In this document: positions 32,813 to 40,274 of the stretch, in pieces
How positions within the stretch are numbered: the first letter of the stretch is position 1
Layout of the letters: every line of letters starts with the position of its first letter
DNA from: an uncultured Tateyamaria sp.
GTDB taxonomy: Bacteria > Pseudomonadota > Alphaproteobacteria > Rhodobacterales > Rhodobacteraceae
Length of the DNA stretch: 64,000 nucleotides
Reading direction: 5' to 3'
Assembly (NCBI RefSeq): GCF_947503385.1
Contig: NZ_CANNDO010000004.1
Location: 1-64,000, forward strand
The notes under the pieces: model-generated
Told to the model about the DNA's origin: nothing
The model's database searches: none
Seen by the model: the letters and a program-made list of their open reading frames with translations, nothing else
Translations under genes and position numbers: made by a program

Positions 32813-33188
32813 CCTCGGCCTCCATCTCGGCATAGGTCTGCTTGGCCAGCTTGATAGCATGGTTGGCGCGCGGCACACCGGCGTAAATGGCGACGTGCTG
32901 GAACGCCTCCATCACGTCCGTTTTGCTGGCGCCCGTGCGTGAACAGGCCCGGATATGCATCGGAATTTCCTCGAAATTCCCCGTCGCAGCGAGCAAGGCC
33001 AGTGTCAGCATCGACCGCTCGCGCGGGCTGATCGCGTCCGAGGCCCAGACATTGCCCCACGCCCCTTCGGTGATCAGCGTCTGGAACGGGGTGTCGAGGT
33101 CACTGCGTGCCGCCTCGGCCCGGTCCACATGAGCGTCACCCAGCACCGCACGCCGCACGCGCATCCCTTCGTCATATCGGTCTGTCAT
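32805..33188 (-). CDS. pcaC: 4-carboxymuconolactone decarboxylase
   Basis: A 127-residue AhpD-like fold protein that converts gamma-carboxymuconolactone to beta-ketoadipate enol-lactone. RYDEGMRVRRAVLGDAHVDR and WASDAISPRERSMLTLALLA are diagnostic, and GNFEEIPMHIRA follows. A GGAGGACGCC site precedes ATG 33188. The partner genes pcaB (lactonizing) and pcaD (enol-lactone hydrolase) are not in the window. Confidence 0.96.
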   Translation of the reverse strand: MTDRYDEGMRVRRAVLGDAHVDRAEAARSDLDTPFQTLITEGAWGNVWASDAISPRERSMLTLALLAATGNFEEIPMHIRACSRTGASKTDVMEAFQHVAIYAGVPRANHAIKLAKQTYAEMEAEDD

Positions 33189-33222
33189 GGCGTCCTCCGA
33201 CCCCGACTGTCCCGCGCTGCGC

Positions 33223-34392
33223 TCAAAACGGCAAGCCGATATAGTTCTCGGCAAGCTCGCGCCGCGCGGTCTCGGACTGTGACAGGTGGCGCAGGGTCGC
33301 CTTGCGCATCTGCGCGGCAAAGCTGTCCTCGCCCTCGAACTGGTGCAGCATCGTTGTCATTTGCCAGCTGAACCGCATCGCCTTCCATATCCGCGTCAGC
33401 GCGCGTTCGGAATAGGCGTCAATGCCGCTCTCGTCCCCTTTTGTCAGCGCGTCGATCAAGGCCGAATGCAGATAGTAGACGTCCGACACGGCAAGGTTCA
33501 GGCCCTTGGCCCCCGTTGGTGGCACGATATGCGTCGCGTCGCCCACCAGAAACAACCGCCCCCAGCGCAAGGGTTCGTTCACAAATGACCGCAAGGGCGC
33601 GATGGATTTTTCGATGGATGGTCCCGTCTCCATGTCTGCCGCGATATCGCCCGGCAGGCAGGACCGCAACTTGCCCCAGAACCGCGCATCGCTCCAATCC
33701 TGAACGCGGTCGGTGAGCGGGACCTGCACGTAATACCGGCTGAGCGTGTCGCTGCGCATCGACGCCAAGGCAAAGCCGTTGGCGGAATTGGCGTAGATCA
33801 GTTCCTCGTGTGCGGGTTTGGTCCGGGACAGGATGCCCAGCCAGCCAAAGGGATATACCCGTTCAAAGGCGCGCCGCTTGGCCGCCGGGATGGTCTGGCG
33901 GCTGACCCCATGGAACCCGTCGCACCCCGCCACATAGGCGCAGTCGAGCCGTTTTGCGGTGCCCTTATGCGTAAATGTGACATGCGGTGCGCTGCTGTCA
34001 GCGTTATGGATCACAACGTCTGACACCTCGTGCAGGATCGGCGTGCCCATAGCGTCCTGCGCCTCGAAGAGGTCCGCAGTCACCTCCGTCTGGCCATAGA
34101 CCATCACGGGCTTGCCGGTCAGCTCCTGGAAGTTGATGTGCACCATCAGATCATCATCGGTCAGGTAGCAGCCTGAATGTGGTGTGCCCTCCTGCTCCAT
34201 CCTGTCCGCGACACCCGCGGCGCGCAGCATCTCGACTGTTCCGGCCTCAAGCACACCCGCGCGAATGCGCGCCAGCACGTGGAACCGGGTCGCCCGCTCC
34301 AGAATGACCGTCTCCACACCCGCCTTGTTCAGCATCTGCGACAGCAGCAGGCCCGAAGGGCCGCCGCCGATGATGGCCACTTGCGTCTTCAT
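33223..34392 (-). CDS. pobA: 4-hydroxybenzoate 3-monooxygenase
   Basis: A 389-residue FAD/NADPH aromatic hydroxylase converting 4-hydroxybenzoate to protocatechuate. The FAD motif is VAIIGGGPSGLLLSQML, the DG motif is AYVAGCDGFHGVSRQ, and the C-terminal GD motif is LFLVGDATHIVPPTGAKGLN. Length matches PobA (about 390). It sits immediately upstream of pcaC-H-G-F (34-bp gap) and overlaps the amidohydrolase gene by ATGA, so its product flows straight into the ring-cleavage branch. Confidence 0.96.
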   Translation of the reverse strand: MKTQVAIIGGGPSGLLLSQMLNKAGVETVILERATRFHVLARIRAGVLEAGTVEMLRAAGVADRMEQEGTPHSGCYLTDDDLMVHINFQELTGKPVMVYGQTEVTADLFEAQDAMGTPILHEVSDVVIHNADSSAPHVTFTHKGTAKRLDCAYVAGCDGFHGVSRQTIPAAKRRAFERVYPFGWLGILSRTKPAHEELIYANSANGFALASMRSDTLSRYYVQVPLTDRVQDWSDARFWGKLRSCLPGDIAADMETGPSIEKSIAPLRSFVNEPLRWGRLFLVGDATHIVPPTGAKGLNLAVSDVYYLHSALIDALTKGDESGIDAYSERALTRIWKAMRFSWQMTTMLHQFEGEDSFAAQMRKATLRHLSQSETARRELAENYIGLPF

Positions 34393-35276
34393 GCCGTCTC
34401 GCCCAGCAGACGCAGCGCGTTTTCCTTGAGGATCAGCGGGCGCACCTCGTCCTTGAACGGTGCATCCTCGAAATCCGCGAGCCAGCGGTCGGGCGTGATC
34501 GCAGGCCAGTCCGAGCCGAAGAGCATCTTTTTCTTCAGCAGGGAATTGGCGTAACGCACAAAAATCTCGGGGAAATACTTGGGCGACCAACCAGACATAT
34601 CATAGTAGACGTTGGGCTTGTGCTGGGCCACGGCCAGCCCTTCTTCGGTCCACGGGAAGCTGGGGTGCGCCATCACGATCCTGAGGTCGGGAAAATCAAC
34701 GGCGACATCGTCGAGGTGCATCGGGTTCGAGTATTTCAGCCGCATCCCCATGCCGCCCCGCATCCCTGACCCTACGCCGGTCTGCCCGGTGTGAAAAAGC
34801 GTGATCACGCCCTCCTCCGCGCAGGCCTCCAGCACGGTGTAGCAGGCCTCCCGGTCGTTGGGGAAAAAGCCCTGCATCGTGGGGTGGAACTTGAACCCGC
34901 GCACGCCGAACTCGCGCACCAGCCGACGCACCTCTCGCGCGCCCGCGCGGCCCTTGTGCGGGTCAACGCTGGCAAAGGGGATCAGGATATCGTCATTCTC
35001 CGCGCAGAGTTGCGCCACCTCTTCGTTGGAATACCGGCGAAAGCCGGTCTCGCGCTCTGCATCAACGGGAAAGATCACGGCGGCGATGTTGCGTTCGCGG
35101 TAATAGGCGGCGGTGTCGGTCACCGTGGGCAACATCCCCTCCGCCCCCGCCGGGTTCTTGAAATAGGCCGCCATGCCAGCCTGAAACGCGTTATAGCCAT
35201 CGTCGCGGCAGGTGTTACACGGCTCTTCGGCGTGGGTGTGAAAGTCGATCGCCTTCACCTTTGCAAAATCCACCAT
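34389..35276 (-). CDS. Amidohydrolase-2 family protein, candidate 4-hydroxyphenyl-beta-ketoacyl-CoA hydrolase
   Basis: A 295-residue TIM-barrel metal hydrolase of the ACMSD/amidohydrolase-2 type. The metal site reads AIDFHTHAEEP near the N-terminus, GFKFHPTMQGF in the middle, MAHPSFPW later, and FGSDWPAITPDRW with the terminal Asp. It is first in the pobA-pca operon, coupled by a 4-bp overlap. From memory, similar proteins hydrolyse the beta-keto-CoA intermediate of p-coumarate degradation, giving 4-hydroxybenzoate, the PobA substrate. That function is inferred from context. Confidence 0.8.
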   Translation of the reverse strand: MVDFAKVKAIDFHTHAEEPCNTCRDDGYNAFQAGMAAYFKNPAGAEGMLPTVTDTAAYYRERNIAAVIFPVDAERETGFRRYSNEEVAQLCAENDDILIPFASVDPHKGRAGAREVRRLVREFGVRGFKFHPTMQGFFPNDREACYTVLEACAEEGVITLFHTGQTGVGSGMRGGMGMRLKYSNPMHLDDVAVDFPDLRIVMAHPSFPWTEEGLAVAQHKPNVYYDMSGWSPKYFPEIFVRYANSLLKKKMLFGSDWPAITPDRWLADFEDAPFKDEVRPLILKENALRLLGETA

Positions 35277-35327
35277 GCCCGCCCCTCCCGTGGCCCGCCT
35301 CCAAAACCCGCTATACTTAAAAACCGA

Positions 35328-35339
35328 TTGTTCTTACAA
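35328..35339. promoter_or_regulatory. Palindrome in the divergent pob/pca-crotonase promoter region
   Basis: TTGT TCTT ACAA lies in the 104-bp gap between the divergent amidohydrolase and crotonase genes, 51 bp before one start and 41 bp before the other. A MarR or TetR-type regulator controlling both directions is possible. The element is short and could be chance. Confidence 0.3.
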
Positions 35340-35380
35340 CTTTTCTTCGACGCGCGCGGGGCTCGCAAAAGGGAAAATGC

Positions 35381-36145
35381 ATGACAGACCTGATCCAGAT
35401 CGACATGGCGGATGACATTGCCACGCTGACCTTCAACCGCCCCGACAAGCGCAACGCAATCAACGACGCGCTGATCGATGCGCTGGATGCGTTCTTTGCC
35501 CGCCCGCCCGATGGTGTGAACGCGGTGATCCTGTGCGGCGCGGGGGATCATTTCTGCGCCGGGCTGGATCTGGCGGAACACGAGCACCGCGACCCGATCG
35601 ACGGTGTGCATCATTCCCGCAACTGGCACCGTGTCACCGAATTGATCGAGTTTGGCGGTCTGCCGGTCGTGTCCGTGCTGCATGGCGCGGTGATTGGCGG
35701 CGGCCTCGAGATTGCGACGTCGACCCATGTGCGCATTGCGGAGCCGTCCGTGCGGTTTCAACTGCCCGAAGGGCGGCGCGGCATCTTTGTGGGTGGCGGG
35801 GCCACGGTGCGCGTGGGCCGCATCCTCGGCCCCGACCGGATGCGCGAAATGATGCTCACAGGGCGCAGCTATGGCGCGGACGAGGGGTTGGCGCTGGGGC
35901 TTGGGCATTACAGCGTGGGCGCGGGCGAGGGTCTTGCGCTCGCGCAGGACATTGCACGCAAGATTGCGGACAACGCACCCTTTTCCAACTACCTGATGAT
36001 CAACGCCCTGCCCCGCGTGTCGGACATGTCGCGCGGTGACGGGCTGTTCACCGAAAGCCTTGCTGCTGCCATGTCGCAGACCTCGGACGGGGCCAAGGAA
36101 GGTATGCGCGCCTTCCTCGAAAAACGCGCCCCCAAATTCCGTTAG
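35381..36145 (+). CDS. Crotonase/enoyl-CoA hydratase family protein
   Basis: A 254-residue crotonase-fold enzyme. ADDIATLTFNRPDKRNAIND is the usual start, the first oxyanion block is LCGAGDHFCAGLDLAEHE, and the second is VLHGAVIGGGLEIATSTHVR. It is divergent from the pob/pca operon and adjacent to an SDR dehydrogenase. A role hydrating p-coumaroyl-CoA (or a related thioester) ahead of the SDR and the beta-keto hydrolase is the natural reading. Other acyl-CoA substrates remain possible. Confidence 0.88.
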   Translation: MTDLIQIDMADDIATLTFNRPDKRNAINDALIDALDAFFARPPDGVNAVILCGAGDHFCAGLDLAEHEHRDPIDGVHHSRNWHRVTELIEFGGLPVVSVLHGAVIGGGLEIATSTHVRIAEPSVRFQLPEGRRGIFVGGGATVRVGRILGPDRMREMMLTGRSYGADEGLALGLGHYSVGAGEGLALAQDIARKIADNAPFSNYLMINALPRVSDMSRGDGLFTESLAAAMSQTSDGAKEGMRAFLEKRAPKFR

Positions 36146-36909
36146 CGCGGTGCCATTCGGATTGCACCATCGAGCCGTATAACCTCGCCGTTCAGCATCG
36201 GGTTCTGTGTGATGTGCAACGCCATTTCCGCAAACTCAGCCGGATCGCCCAACCGCGACGGGAACGGCACCTGCGCGCCCAGCGATGCCTGCACGTCCTC
36301 GGGCAACCCTTCGAGCATGGGCGTCAGGAACAGGCCCGGCGCGATGGCGCAGACGCGCACACCCTTGTCCGCCAGATCGCGCGCCATGGGCAGGGTCATG
36401 CCCGCCACGCCCGCCTTGGAGGCGGCATAGGCCAACTGCCCCACCTGCCCGTCAAAGGCCGCAACCGACGCCGTGTTGACGATCACGCCGCGCGCACCGT
36501 CGGGGGCGATGGGATCGGCACCGACCATCTGTGCCGCGACCTGTGAGGCCACGTTGAACGTACCAATCAGATTCACGGCAATGGTCTTGTTAAACAGCGC
36601 AGGTTCGTGCGGCTCGCCCCGCGACACGGTCTTTGCAGCGCCTGCGATACCCGCGCAATTGACCAGAACGCGCGGCGCGCCATGGGCCGCGACCGCAGCC
36701 GCAATTCCGTCCGACACGGAAGCGTCATTGGTCACGTCCACCTGCGCATAGGTCCCGCCGATGGACGCCGCGTGCGCCGCCCCCAGGTCAGCGTTCAGAT
36801 CAAACAGCGTGACCTTCATGCCCGCGCACGCCAGCCGTGTCGCCGTCGCAGCCCCCAGCCCCGACGCTCCGCCTGTTACAATCGCCCCTTGCCCGGACCA
36901 GTCCAGCAT
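36142..36909 (-). CDS. SDR 3-hydroxyacyl-CoA dehydrogenase-like (HSD10 type)
   Basis: A 255-residue short-chain dehydrogenase. The cofactor motif TGGASGLGAATATRLA and Asp in LFDLNAD indicate NAD. The catalytic Ser is in VNTASVAAF and Tyr/Lys in YAASKAGV. PFPSRLGDPAEFAEM near the C-terminus and the overall layout match the HSD17B10/3-hydroxyacyl-CoA dehydrogenase group. Its stop overlaps the convergent crotonase stop by 4 bp. In context it would oxidise the hydroxyacyl-CoA formed by the crotonase. Confidence 0.87.
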   Translation of the reverse strand: MLDWSGQGAIVTGGASGLGAATATRLACAGMKVTLFDLNADLGAAHAASIGGTYAQVDVTNDASVSDGIAAAVAAHGAPRVLVNCAGIAGAAKTVSRGEPHEPALFNKTIAVNLIGTFNVASQVAAQMVGADPIAPDGARGVIVNTASVAAFDGQVGQLAYAASKAGVAGMTLPMARDLADKGVRVCAIAPGLFLTPMLEGLPEDVQASLGAQVPFPSRLGDPAEFAEMALHITQNPMLNGEVIRLDGAIRMAPR

Positions 36910-36968
36910 ATGCCTCTCCTTTTGTGGTTCGGTGTGACTGTGCCGCCTCGTTGCGGCAGGTGCAACGC

Positions 36969-37982
36969 TCAGGCGCTGCTGCGGACCACCAGTTTGCCCG
37001 ACAGTTTCGAGAATTGCGCGGTGTTTGCCGCGCCCTTGAGGACTTCGACAACCGCATCGGCCAGAACCGCGTTGGGCTGCTGATAGGTCGTCAGATCGTA
37101 ATTCCGGTTGCCCGCGTAAGGCACGTCGTCAAAGCCGGTGACAGCGATATCGTCCGGCACACGCAGGCCAAACCCGTACCGCAGCGCATCCATCGCCCCC
37201 ATGGCAATCGCATCGGTCTCGCAGACCACAACATCCGGATAGGCGGCCCGCTCCAGCGCATCGAAATGCGCGGTCACGACACCATTGGCGTGATCGGGAT
37301 CGTAAGATCCCGCCACGATCACCTCCGGCGTGGTTCCCGTCGCCTCGGCCCATCGTTGCAGAAAGACGTCCTTGCGCAGGATATGGGCCGACTTGGTCGG
37401 CGGACCGGCCACGAACAGCGGTTTGCGGTAGCCGCGCGACAGAACGTATTCGGCCACTTCGGTCATGGCGTCCGTGTCATCGCAACAAATTGACACGGTC
37501 TTGGGGTTCAGCGACACCCGGCCATAGACGATGAGACGGCGCAGGCGTTGCGCGCCCAAAGCGGCGGCCAGTTCTTCGTCGTTGAACCGTCCCCCGATCA
37601 GGATGGCCGCGTCCACACGGTGCTGGCTGGCGTGCAGCAACCCGGCGGACGCATCAACCTCGTCCAGCGTATGAACCAAAAGCGTGTGCCAGCCCGCGCG
37701 GCGCAAGGTCTTGGTCAAAAGCGCAATATTGGTCGTCTGTTGCGGGTTGGCAAAGTCATCCACGAGGATCGCCACAAGGCCACTGCGATCCGACGCAAGG
37801 CTAACCGCAAGCAAGTCCGGCACATATCCCAGCGTTTCCGCCGCAGCCATAACCTTGCCCCGGCTCTTGGCCGAAATCGACGCGTCTTTCTTGAACGCGC
37901 GGTGCACGGTCCAGCGCGACACGCCCGCCAACTGCGCGACATCGTCCGCAGTGATCGTCTCGTAGGCTTTGTCCGATGCCAT
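36969..37982 (-). CDS. LacI-family repressor of the inositol cluster
   Basis: A 337-residue regulator. The HTH is TADDVAQLAGVSRWTVHRAF followed by a hinge region ETLGYVPDLLAVSLASDRSG; the C-terminal periplasmic-binding-like domain includes VTGFDDVPYAGNRNYDLTTY. GGGGGAG precedes ATG 37982. It is divergent from the iolG-like gene, and two identical palindromes of LacI type lie between the two starts, so it probably controls both itself and the iol genes. The inducer is likely an inositol-derived compound. Confidence 0.92.
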   Translation of the reverse strand: MASDKAYETITADDVAQLAGVSRWTVHRAFKKDASISAKSRGKVMAAAETLGYVPDLLAVSLASDRSGLVAILVDDFANPQQTTNIALLTKTLRRAGWHTLLVHTLDEVDASAGLLHASQHRVDAAILIGGRFNDEELAAALGAQRLRRLIVYGRVSLNPKTVSICCDDTDAMTEVAEYVLSRGYRKPLFVAGPPTKSAHILRKDVFLQRWAEATGTTPEVIVAGSYDPDHANGVVTAHFDALERAAYPDVVVCETDAIAMGAMDALRYGFGLRVPDDIAVTGFDDVPYAGNRNYDLTTYQQPNAVLADAVVEVLKGAANTAQFSKLSGKLVVRSSA

Positions 37983-38039
37983 GCTGTGAACTCCCCCGCA
38001 GATGACCATACGCCGCGTCCCGCCCCCCTGCCACTAATT

Positions 38040-38055
38040 TTGCACGCGGGTGCAA
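38040..38055. promoter_or_regulatory. LacI-type operator, copy 1
   Basis: TTGCAC GCGG GTGCAA is a 16-bp element with perfect 6-bp arms, extended by one more matching pair on each side (TTTGCAC...GTGCAAA). It is 58 bp upstream of the regulator start and 66 bp upstream of the dehydrogenase start. Confidence 0.8.
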
Positions 38056-38062
38056 ATTTTTC

Positions 38063-38078
38063 TTGCACGCGGGTGCAA
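38063..38078. promoter_or_regulatory. LacI-type operator, copy 2
   Basis: A second copy identical in all 16 bases to the one at 38040-38055, centred 23 bp away (about two helical turns). Such spacing would let two dimers bind the same DNA face. It is 43 bp from the plus-strand start codon, so binding here should block the iol promoter. Confidence 0.8.
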
Positions 38079-38120
38079 AAGCGCCTCTGTTAGCGGTCAC
38101 GAGGTGGGGGAGGAATCACT

Positions 38121-39119
38121 TTGTTGAACGTTGGGTTGCTTGGCGCAGGCCGCATCGGTGCTGTTCATGCCCGCGCGATCACTGCGCATCGGGGCAGCAC
38201 CTTGGCCGCGATTTCGGACGTCGTCGCAGACAACGCGGCCCGTTTGGCCGAGACATATGGCACCGACGCGCGCACCAGCGATGAAATCATCGCAGACCCT
38301 GCCATTGACGCCGTTCTGATCGCAACATCCACCGACACGCATTGCGATTTCATCGAAGCCGCGACAGCCGCTGGCAAGGCGGTGCTGTGTGAAAAGCCCG
38401 TTGATCTGAGCCTGTCGCGCGCCCGCGCATGTCAGGACGCGGTCGCGGCAACCGGTCAGCCCGTGATGATCGGGTTCAATCGCCGGTTCGACCCCAGTTT
38501 CGGTGCGTTCAAATCGGCGCTGAAGGCGGGCGAGATCGGCAAGCCCGAGCTTTTGTCGATCACGTCCTTTGACCCTGCCCCGCCGCCGGTCAGCTATGTC
38601 AAAGTGTCCGGCGGGTTGTTTCGCGACATGATGATCCACGATTTTGACATGGCCAATTTCATCATGAGCGACGCTCCTGAAACGGTCATGGCCGTGGGCA
38701 GCGCCATCGTCGATCCCGAGATCGGCGCCGCAGGCGATGTCGACACCGCCGCCGTCACGCTGACGTATGCGGATGGCCGGATTGCGGTCATCAAAAACTC
38801 GCGCCGGGCGGCCTATGGCTATGATCAGCGCATTGAACTTCTGGGCTCTGACGGAATGCTTCAGGCCCAGAACATGTTGGAAAATCTGGTGGTCAAATCC
38901 ACGGCACAGGGCGTGACCGGGGCCAAACCCACCTACTTTTTCCTTGAACGCTACATGCCCGCATACGAAGCCGAATGGTCGGCCTTTGTCGAGGCCGTCG
39001 AAACCGGGACGCCGATGCCCGTCTCTCTCCATGACGGCGTGCAAGCGCTTGTCATGGCCGAGGCCGCGACACGGTCCGTCAAGGATAAAAAGCCCGTAAA
39101 ACTTGTTGATGTTGCGTGA
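38121..39119 (+). CDS. iolG: Gfo/Idh/MocA dehydrogenase, probable myo-inositol 2-dehydrogenase
   Basis: A 332-residue NAD-dependent sugar dehydrogenase. The Rossmann motif is LGAGRIGAVHARAI, and the EKP signature reads VLCEKPVDLSLSRARA with the catalytic Lys. SGGLFRDMMIHDFDMA carries the Asp/His active-site pair. It oxidises myo-inositol to scyllo-inosose in the canonical pathway. The start is TTG 38121 (or the adjacent TTG 38124), 8 bases after GGGGGAGGA; no ATG is available nearby. It is the first gene of the cluster, directly behind the tandem operators. Confidence 0.9.
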   Translation: MLNVGLLGAGRIGAVHARAITAHRGSTLAAISDVVADNAARLAETYGTDARTSDEIIADPAIDAVLIATSTDTHCDFIEAATAAGKAVLCEKPVDLSLSRARACQDAVAATGQPVMIGFNRRFDPSFGAFKSALKAGEIGKPELLSITSFDPAPPPVSYVKVSGGLFRDMMIHDFDMANFIMSDAPETVMAVGSAIVDPEIGAAGDVDTAAVTLTYADGRIAVIKNSRRAAYGYDQRIELLGSDGMLQAQNMLENLVVKSTAQGVTGAKPTYFFLERYMPAYEAEWSAFVEAVETGTPMPVSLHDGVQALVMAEAATRSVKDKKPVKLVDVA

Positions 39120-39151
39120 AAATGGCTGTGAGATGCGCGCAACCAAAGAAC

Positions 39152-39220
39152 ATGTCCGGAGGCAAATCCGGAACATAAGGAATTCGGCAAAAGCCGGATA
39201 AAGGGGGCCAACCCGGCCCC
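39152..39220 (+). promoter_or_regulatory. Structured leader between iolG and the binding-protein gene
   Basis: Three hairpins occur in a row: ATGTCCGGA/TCCGGAACAT at 39152-39176, TTCGGC AAAA GCCGGA just after, and GGGGCC/GGCCCC at 39204-39220. The region ends 35 bp before the binding-protein start. It could terminate most iolG transcripts, protect the 5' end of a processed mRNA, or both. No T tract is present. Confidence 0.45.
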
Positions 39221-39255
39221 GTAACAAAATTGAATGTTCATAGGGAGGAACATCG

Positions 39256-40182
39256 ATGAAAAAGACGGTTTTCGCAGCGCTTGCAGCTGCAACCGCACTG
39301 GCCGCACCCGCTTATGCCGACGGTCATGGTGAACGCTATGTCATGATCACGCACACACAAGGCACAGACCCGTTCTGGCCCGTCGTGGAAAAAGGTGGCC
39401 GTGACGCCGCAGCCGCCGTTGGCGCGACACTCGAATACAACTTCGACGTCTCCGGTGACATGGCCGCGATGGCCGCACTGATCGAAGCTGCCGCAGCCTC
39501 CGACCCCGATGGGATCATCGTGTCGCTGCCCGACGCCGACGCGCTTGGCCCGGCCATCAAATCCGCCGTGGCGGATGGCATCCCGGTTGTGACCATGAAC
39601 TCCGGTCTGGAATCCTCCGCTGAACTGGGCGCGCTGATGCACGTCGGTCAGCCCGAGCGTGACGCGGGCTTTGCCGCTGGCACACGCGCGATGGCCGAAG
39701 GCGTGACCAAAGGTCTCTGCCTGAACCAAGAGGCGTTCAACACAGCCCTCGTGGACCGCTGCACCGGTTACTTTGACGCCATGGGCGCCGATCTGAACCA
39801 GATCGACGTGTCGAATGACCCCGCACAGATCGAAACACGGACAGCCGCCGCTCTGGAAGCTGACGAATCGATCGACGGTGTTTTGGCGGTTGGCCCGCAC
39901 GTCTGCGAAGCCGCAACCAAGGCGATCGAAGCCGTCGGTGCCGATGTGCACCTGGCCTGTTTTGACCTGTCGCCCGGTGTGATGGACATGATCGAAGACG
40001 GTCGCGCCTCCTTCACCATCGACCAGCAACAGCGTCTGCAGGGCTACATGCCCGTGATCGTGCTGCACCTGTACAACAACCACGCAGGTCTGCTGCCCGG
40101 CAACAACATCGCATCCGGCCCCGGTTTCGTCGACAAGTCGAACGCCGCAGCCGTCAAGGAACTGGCAGGCATCGACCGGTAA
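39256..40182 (+). CDS. Sugar ABC transporter substrate-binding protein, probably for inositol
   Basis: A 308-residue periplasmic protein of the ribose/galactose-binding (PBP1-like) class. The signal peptide is KKTVFAALAAATALAAPAYA, cleaved near residue 21. The mature start YVMITHTQGTDPFWPVVEKG and DPDGIIVSLPDADALGPAIK are typical of this class. A strong AGGGAGGAAC ribosome binding site suggests high expression. The inositol assignment comes from its position inside the iol cluster; the fold also covers ribose, xylose or fructose. Confidence 0.92.
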   Translation: MKKTVFAALAAATALAAPAYADGHGERYVMITHTQGTDPFWPVVEKGGRDAAAAVGATLEYNFDVSGDMAAMAALIEAAAASDPDGIIVSLPDADALGPAIKSAVADGIPVVTMNSGLESSAELGALMHVGQPERDAGFAAGTRAMAEGVTKGLCLNQEAFNTALVDRCTGYFDAMGADLNQIDVSNDPAQIETRTAAALEADESIDGVLAVGPHVCEAATKAIEAVGADVHLACFDLSPGVMDMIEDGRASFTIDQQQRLQGYMPVIVLHLYNNHAGLLPGNNIASGPGFVDKSNAAAVKELAGIDR

Positions 40183-40206
40183 TCGGTCTGATCTGACACT
40201 TTCATT

Positions 40207-40233
40207 CACAGGCGGGCCCCGCGCCCGCCTGTG
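40207..40233 (+). terminator. Strong hairpin between binding-protein and permease genes
   Basis: CACAGGCGGGC CCCGC GCCCGCCTGTG: an 11-bp perfect GC-rich stem 24 bp after the binding-protein stop. No U tract follows, so it is likelier to stabilise or attenuate the transcript than to end it fully. Confidence 0.7.
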
Positions 40234-40274
40234 AGCTTAGCCAGCACATTCAAGACATCTATTGGGGGGGAATT

